From assembly GCA_001310455.1 (NCBI GenBank), contig BAXG01000015.1:37071-101070 (forward strand): a stretch of DNA of 64,000 nt, in the 5' to 3' direction. The notes under the pieces are model-generated. The model was not told where the DNA came from. It made no database searches and saw nothing but the letters and a program-made list of their open reading frames with translations. Of this stretch, positions 59,457 through 64,000 are shown piece by piece. The position numbers and the translations under genes are program-made. This stretch comes from Photobacterium sp. JCM 19050 (GTDB lineage Bacteria; Pseudomonadota; Gammaproteobacteria; Enterobacterales; Vibrionaceae). Positions within the stretch are counted from its first letter, which is position 1. Each line of letters opens with the position of its first letter.

Positions 59457-60435
59457 ATGGCGCAACAAATTGAGTTAACCGCGACAGTAAATGACAGCCA
59501 GCTTGGCCAACGTCTTGATCAGGCTCTGGCAGAGCTGTTTTCTGATTATTCCCGTTCACGAATCAAAGAATGGATTCTAGCGGGGCGGGTCAGTGTCGAC
59601 GGGGTTGTTGTAGACAAGCCCCGCAATAAATTGATGGGTGGCGAAGATCGTTATCGCGGCTGAAATCGAAGATGATGAACGCTTCGAACCACAGGATATC
59701 CCATTGAATATCGTTTACGAGGACGATGATATCCTGGTCATCAACAAACCAAGGGATTTGGTTGTACACCCGGGTGCGGGCTGTCCTGATGGCACTGTCC
59801 TGAATGGCCTGCTTTTCCGTTACCCGGAGATTGCCGAAGTACCGCGTGCCGGTATTGTGCACCGCCTGGACAAAGATACCACCGGCCTGATGGTGGTGGC
59901 GAAAACCGTTCCTGCCCAGACACGTCTTGTACGTGCGCTGCAAAAACGCCGTATTACCCGTGAATATGAAGCCATTGCGATTGGCCGTATGACCGGTGGC
60001 GGTTTGGTGGATAAACCAATTGGCCGTCACCCGACCAAGCGTACCCTGATGGCAGTCAACGAGTTTGGTAAGCCGGCTATTACTCACTACCGTGTCGCAG
60101 AGCATTTCCGTGAGCACACACGTATCCGTCTGCGTCTGGAAACCGGCCGTACTCACCAGATCCGTGTTCATATGTCTTATTTGAACCACCCACTGGTTGG
60201 TGACCAACAGTACGGTGGGCGTCCTCGTCCGCCTCGTGGTTCAGAGGAAGAACTGGTGAAAACGCTGCGTGCGTTTGACCGACAGGCACTGCACGCTGTT
60301 ATGTTGCGCCTTGAACATCCAATCACTGGTGAAGAGATGGAATGGCATGCACCGGTTCCTGATGACATGGTAAAACTGGCTGAAGTGCTGCGTGATGACG
60401 CAATTCTGAACAAGGATCTGATGGACGACCTATGA
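59457..60435 (+). CDS. rluD: 23S rRNA pseudouridine synthase RluD (one frameshift)
   Basis: The S4-like domain is MAQQIELTATVNDSQLGQRLDQALAELF and SRSRIKEWILAGRVSVDG. Near 59636 one extra G breaks the frame; without it the reading is KLMVAKIVIAAEIEDDERF. The catalytic motif is GIVHRLDKDTTGLMVVAK, followed by GRTHQIRVHMSYLNHPLVGD. About 325 residues. It makes pseudouridines 1911, 1915 and 1917 of 23S rRNA. The stop overlaps pgeF (ATGA). Confidence 0.93.
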
Positions 60436-61160
60436 CAAGCTGGATTGTTCCCAACTGGCCTGCACCGGCAAGTATTGAGGCGCTTAGCACCACTCGGCGA
60501 GGCGGTGTCAGCGATGGGGTTTTCCAGGGGTTAAACCTGGGAAACCATGTTGGGGATGATCCTTCCAGGGTATTGGAGAACCGGAAGCTGTTGCAGGAAG
60601 ATGCCCATCTTCCTGCTCCACCTGCTTGGTTAAATCAGGTTCACGGTACTGAAGTGATGGAACTGCCTCTTTCTGAAGGCTCTGTGCCGGATGCAGATGC
60701 TGCTTACGCGGATAAATCCGGAGAGGTGTGCTGCATCATGACTGCAGATTGCCTACCGGTACTCTTTTGCTCAGAAGACGGGCAAGAGGTGGCAGCTGCG
60801 CATGCTGGATGGCGCGGGCTGCTGGATGGTGTCCTGGAAAACACGCTGGCGAAATTTACCCAACCTCAAAATGTGATGGTGTGGTTTGGCCCAGCAATTG
60901 GCCCGGATGCCTTTGAGGTGGGCCCTGAAGTACGAGAGCAATTTGTTGCTCGTCAACCGGAAGCGAAAGTCGCTTTCAAGCCGCACAATGACCGCTGGCT
61001 GGCGGATATCTATCAACTGGCCCGGCTTCGCCTTGAAGCCGTCGGTGTCAGTCAGATTTTCGGAGGGGAATACTGCACCCATTCTGATCCGGAGCTGTTT
61101 TATTCCTACCGTCGTGACGGCAAAACCGGACGTCAGGCAACGCTTATCTGGCGCCGCTGA
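60432..61160 (+). CDS. pgeF: purine nucleoside phosphorylase / YfiH (LACC1-type)
   Basis: This intact 242-residue protein overlaps the rluD stop. [51 protein letters not shown] and IGPDAFEVG carry the family zinc and catalytic His/Cys positions. E. coli YfiH (PgeF) edits peptidoglycan precursors, and the family has purine nucleoside phosphorylase and adenosine deaminase activity. Order rluD-pgeF-clpB is conserved in gammaproteobacteria. Confidence 0.92.
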   Translation: MTSWIVPNWPAPASIEALSTTRRGGVSDGVFQGLNLGNHVGDDPSRVLENRKLLQEDAHLPAPPAWLNQVHGTEVMELPLSEGSVPDADAAYADKSGEVCCIMTADCLPVLFCSEDGQEVAAAHAGWRGLLDGVLENTLAKFTQPQNVMVWFGPAIGPDAFEVGPEVREQFVARQPEAKVAFKPHNDRWLADIYQLARLRLEAVGVSQIFGGEYCTHSDPELFYSYRRDGKTGRQATLIWRR

Positions 61161-61184
61161 TTTCGCACCTTTCTGCACTTTTTT

Positions 61185-61216
61185 ACCGGCTGAAAATTTT
61201 TCGTTTTTTAGCCGGT
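61185..61216 (+). terminator. hairpin after pgeF
   Basis: ACCGGCT (61185-61191) and AGCCGGT (61210-61216) with A/T extension form an inverted repeat 24 bases after pgeF. The T-run lies inside the loop side and only TTT follows, so termination strength is uncertain. Confidence 0.5.
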
Positions 61217-61220
61217 TTCC

Positions 61221-61250
61221 CTTGAAAAAACGCGATAGTGATCCCATCTA
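61221..61250 (+). promoter_or_regulatory. sigma-32 heat-shock promoter of clpB
   Basis: CTTGAAA (61221-61227), 15 bases and CCCATCTA (61243-61250) match the RpoH consensus. It lies 40 bases before clpB. Confidence 0.85.
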
Positions 61251-61290
61251 TAAAGTCATACAAGGCGTGGTGATTTTATTAGGAGGGGCT

Positions 61291-63864
61291 ATGCGCCTAG
61301 ACAGATTTACCAGTAAATTTCAGCTAGCCATCGCCGATGCTCAGTCACTGGCGCTGGGACGAGACCATCAATATATTGAGCCTGTGCACCTGATGGTGGC
61401 ACTGCTCAATCAAGACGGCAGTACTATCCGCCCTCTTATGACCATGCTGGATGTTGACGTTTCCCAGCTTCGCTCAAGCCTTTCTGAGCTTCTTGACCGT
61501 CTGCCCAAAGTGTCTGGCATTGGTGGTGATGTGCAGCTTTCCCATGGTATGGGCATGCTGCTGAATATGTGCGACAAGCTGGCACAGAAACGCAAAGATA
61601 AATTTATTTCATCCGAGCTCTTTATCCTGGCGGCCGTGGAAGACAAAGGCCCGCTGGGTGAGTTACTGCGCGAACTTGGCCTGACTACCCGTAAAGTAGA
61701 AGAGGCAATCGACAAAGTCCGCGGTGGCCAGAACATCGATGATCCAAACGCAGAAGAAAGCCGTCAGGCACTCGAAAAGTTCACCATTGACCTGACCGAA
61801 CGTGCAGAGCAAGGCAAGCTGGATCCTGTTATCGGCCGTGATGAAGAAATCCGCCGTACCATCCAGGTTCTGCAACGTCGTACCAAGAATAACCCGGTAT
61901 TGATTGGTGAGCCCGGTGTCGGTAAAACTGCTATCGTCGAAGGCCTTGCGCAACGCATTGTGAATGGCGAAGTGCCTGAAGGGCTGCGTAACAAGCGTGT
62001 GCTTTCTCTGGATATGGGCTCGCTTGTTGCCGGTGCGAAATACCGCGGTGAGTTTGAAGAACGCCTGAAAGGAGTGCTTAACGAACTGGCGAAAGAAGAG
62101 GGGAATGTCATCCTCTTTATCGATGAGCTGCATACTATGGTCGGTGCGGGGAAAGCCGAGGGGGCAATGGATGCGGGTAACATGCTCAAGCCTGCCCTGG
62201 CCCGCGGTGAGCTTCACTGTGTTGGTGCCACCACCCTGGATGAATACCGTCAGTATGTCGAAAAAGACGCCGCTCTTGAACGTCGTTTCCAGAAAGTCCT
62301 GGTTGAAGAGCCAACCGTGGAAGACACCATTGCGATTCTTCGTGGTCTGAAAGAGCGGTACGCGCTTCACCACCATGTGGAAATCACTGACCCGGCAATT
62401 GTGGCTGCTGCGACGTTGTCACACCGCTATGTTTCAGACCGTAAGCTGCCAGATAAGGCCATAGACCTGATCGACGAAGCCGCATCGAGCATTCGTATGC
62501 AGATCGATTCCAAGCCGGAATCCCTTGACCGTCTTGAGCGCCGTATCATCCAGCTCAAGATCGAGCAACAGGCGCTTGAAAAAGAAAATGACGATGCAAG
62601 CCGCAAGCGTCTTTCCGTTCTGAGTGAAGAGCTTGAAGCAAAAGAGCGTGAATACTCGGAGCAGGAAGAGATCTGGAAATCTGAGAAAGCAGCGCTGTCT
62701 GGCACTCAGCATATTAAAGCTGAGCTGGAAAGGGCGCGTACTGATCTGGAGATCGCCCGCCGGGCCGGTGACCTTAACCGGATGTCTGAACTGCAGTACG
62801 GCCGTATTCCAGAGCTTGAAAAACAACTCGACCTTGCCAGTCAGGCTGAAATGTACGAAATGAAGCTGCTGCGCAACAGGGTAACGGATGCTGAGATTGC
62901 CGAAGTGCTTTCCCGTCAGACCGGTATACCCGTTGCCAAGATGCTGGAAGGTGAGCGGGAGAAGCTGCTCCAAATGGAAGAAAAACTCCATGGCCGCGTC
63001 ATTGGCCAGGATGAAGCGGTGAGTGCGGTCGCGAATGCTATCCGACGCAGCCGCGCCGGTTTGGCGGATCCGAACCGTCCAATCGGCTCCTTCCTGTTCC
63101 TTGGCCCTACAGGTGTGGGTAAAACGGAGCTTTGTAAATCACTGGCTGAATTCCTGTTTGACAGCAGTGATGCCATGGTCCGGATCGACATGTCTGAGTT
63201 TATGGAGAAACACTCCGTCGCTCGACTGGTCGGTGCGCCTCCGGGTTATGTCGGTTATGAAGAGGGCGGTTACCTGACAGAGGCAGTTCGTCGCCGTCCT
63301 TATTCCGTCATCTTGCTCGATGAAGTAGAAAAGGCTCACCCGGATGTATTCAACATACTGTTGCAGGTACTTGATGATGGACGCCTGACTGACGGCCAGG
63401 GACGTACAGTGGATTTTCGTAATGCGGTAGTCATTATGACATCGAACCTTGGCTCGGATCGTATTCAGGAGCATTTTGGTGAGCTTGATTACGACGGAAT
63501 GAAGTCAACTGTTATGGAAGTTGTCAGTCACCACTTCCGTCCGGAGTTCATCAACCGTGTAGATGAAGTTGTTGTGTTCCACCCATTGGGCGAAGAGCAC
63601 ATCAAGGAGATTGCTGGTATCCAGCTTGATCGTCTGGCTAAGCGCATGGCTGACCGAGACTTCATTCTGGAAGTAAGTGAAGAAGCGCTGAGTACGATAG
63701 CGAAGGTAGGCTTTGACCCTGTTTATGGGGCACGTCCGCTCAAGCGTGCAATACAGCAATACGTCGAAAACCCAGTCGCTCAGGAAATCCTGTCCGGTAA
63801 ATTGTCTGCAGGGCGTACTATTCACCTTGGTGTTGAAAATGGTGAAGTAGTCGCAAGACATTAA
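61291..63864 (+). CDS. clpB: ATP-dependent disaggregase ClpB
   Basis: I start at [18 protein letters not shown], seven bases after AGGAGGGG. The open frame from 60886 is an accidental extension through pgeF. 857 residues, as E. coli ClpB. The N domain is 1-150, AAA-1 has [16 protein letters not shown] and VILFIDELH, and the coiled-coil middle domain is about 405-525. AAA-2 has [15 protein letters not shown] and [14 protein letters not shown], and the substrate loops are [10 protein letters not shown] and GYVGYEEGG. It resolves protein aggregates with DnaK. Confidence 0.96.
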   Translation: MRLDRFTSKFQLAIADAQSLALGRDHQYIEPVHLMVALLNQDGSTIRPLMTMLDVDVSQLRSSLSELLDRLPKVSGIGGDVQLSHGMGMLLNMCDKLAQKRKDKFISSELFILAAVEDKGPLGELLRELGLTTRKVEEAIDKVRGGQNIDDPNAEESRQALEKFTIDLTERAEQGKLDPVIGRDEEIRRTIQVLQRRTKNNPVLIGEPGVGKTAIVEGLAQRIVNGEVPEGLRNKRVLSLDMGSLVAGAKYRGEFEERLKGVLNELAKEEGNVILFIDELHTMVGAGKAEGAMDAGNMLKPALARGELHCVGATTLDEYRQYVEKDAALERRFQKVLVEEPTVEDTIAILRGLKERYALHHHVEITDPAIVAAATLSHRYVSDRKLPDKAIDLIDEAASSIRMQIDSKPESLDRLERRIIQLKIEQQALEKENDDASRKRLSVLSEELEAKEREYSEQEEIWKSEKAALSGTQHIKAELERARTDLEIARRAGDLNRMSELQYGRIPELEKQLDLASQAEMYEMKLLRNRVTDAEIAEVLSRQTGIPVAKMLEGEREKLLQMEEKLHGRVIGQDEAVSAVANAIRRSRAGLADPNRPIGSFLFLGPTGVGKTELCKSLAEFLFDSSDAMVRIDMSEFMEKHSVARLVGAPPGYVGYEEGGYLTEAVRRRPYSVILLDEVEKAHPDVFNILLQVLDDGRLTDGQGRTVDFRNAVVIMTSNLGSDRIQEHFGELDYDGMKSTVMEVVSHHFRPEFINRVDEVVVFHPLGEEHIKEIAGIQLDRLAKRMADRDFILEVSEEALSTIAKVGFDPVYGARPLKRAIQQYVENPVAQEILSGKLSAGRTIHLGVENGEVVARH

Positions 63865-63878
63865 AACAAACGAATAGA

Positions 63879-63911
63879 ATGGGGGAGAACGTAGAGTTCT
63901 CCCCCATTTTT
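63879..63911 (+). terminator. terminator of clpB
   Basis: ATGGGGGAGAAC (63879-63890) pairs perfectly with GTTCTCCCCCAT (63896-63907), followed by TTTT. It lies 14 bases after clpB. The last 90 bases of the window show no gene. Confidence 0.93.
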
Positions 63912-64000
63912 GTATGCATATTCATCAAAAATGACGTATTTGATGATGTTTTGTGCAAACGGTCATTTTTTTCAAATTATCTCTTGCGCCATGAAATTAT

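Noticed and set aside
60886..61290. N-terminal extension of ClpB by 135 residues
   Set aside because: It runs through pgeF in another frame. ClpB has a conserved start at 61291 with AGGAGGGG and a heat-shock promoter just upstream.

Overview
The window looks like a chromosomal segment of a marine, Vibrionaceae-like gammaproteobacterium with a chemolithoautotrophic (hydrogen plus CO2) gene island. The host assignment rests on the second half. There the order ypjD / ffh-rpsP-rimM-trmD-rplS / aroF-tyrA / pheA (with a pheL leader) / raiA / bamD / rluD-pgeF-clpB is the Vibrio/Photobacterium-type arrangement. An FMN riboswitch-controlled ribB and an MneA-like manganese exporter lie nearby. The genus cannot be fixed from this sequence.

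Region 1 (1-5976) is the 3' part of a Calvin-Benson-Bassham operon: transketolase (cut by the window edge), class II fructose-bisphosphate aldolase, phosphoribulokinase, fructose-1,6-bisphosphatase, phosphoglycolate phosphatase and an inositol-monophosphatase-family phosphatase. RuBisCO is not in the window and is expected upstream. Region 2 (6639-12354) is a complete hoxFUYHWI operon for a soluble NAD-reducing [NiFe] hydrogenase of the Ralstonia eutropha type. Region 3 (12840-26647) is a hyp maturation operon (hypA, hypB, the NtrC-type regulator hoxA, hypC, hypD, hypE, hupE, hypF). It runs into a second, cytosolic [NiFe] hydrogenase (small and large subunits), its maturation protease and a hybrid histidine kinase. 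Two tandem Cache-HAMP-GAF-HD-GYP proteins follow (to 32598). Together the island would oxidise H2 to NADH for CO2 fixation, with H2 sensing feeding a phosphorelay and possibly cyclic-di-GMP turnover.

The most striking regulatory signal is a 43-bp motif (39/43 identical) found upstream of both hoxF and hypA. Each copy sits about 255 bp upstream of a good sigma-54 -24/-12 promoter. It is a strong candidate for a HoxA enhancer site.

Region 4 (32768-39695) holds a DUF1479 dioxygenase-like gene divergent from a lacI-type regulator and a four-gene sugar ABC transporter. Region 5 (39692-47236) has small accessory genes, threonine aldolase, an FMN reductase, gamma-glutamyltransferase, ribB and the putative Mn exporter. 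Region 6 (47236-64000) is the core block listed above.

Data quality matters. About three dozen single-base frameshifts interrupt roughly 28 genes, including the essential ffh and bamD. Most are restored by adding one base to a short homopolymer. I therefore read them as sequencing or assembly errors, not pseudogenes, and give each broken gene as one CDS with the approximate break position.
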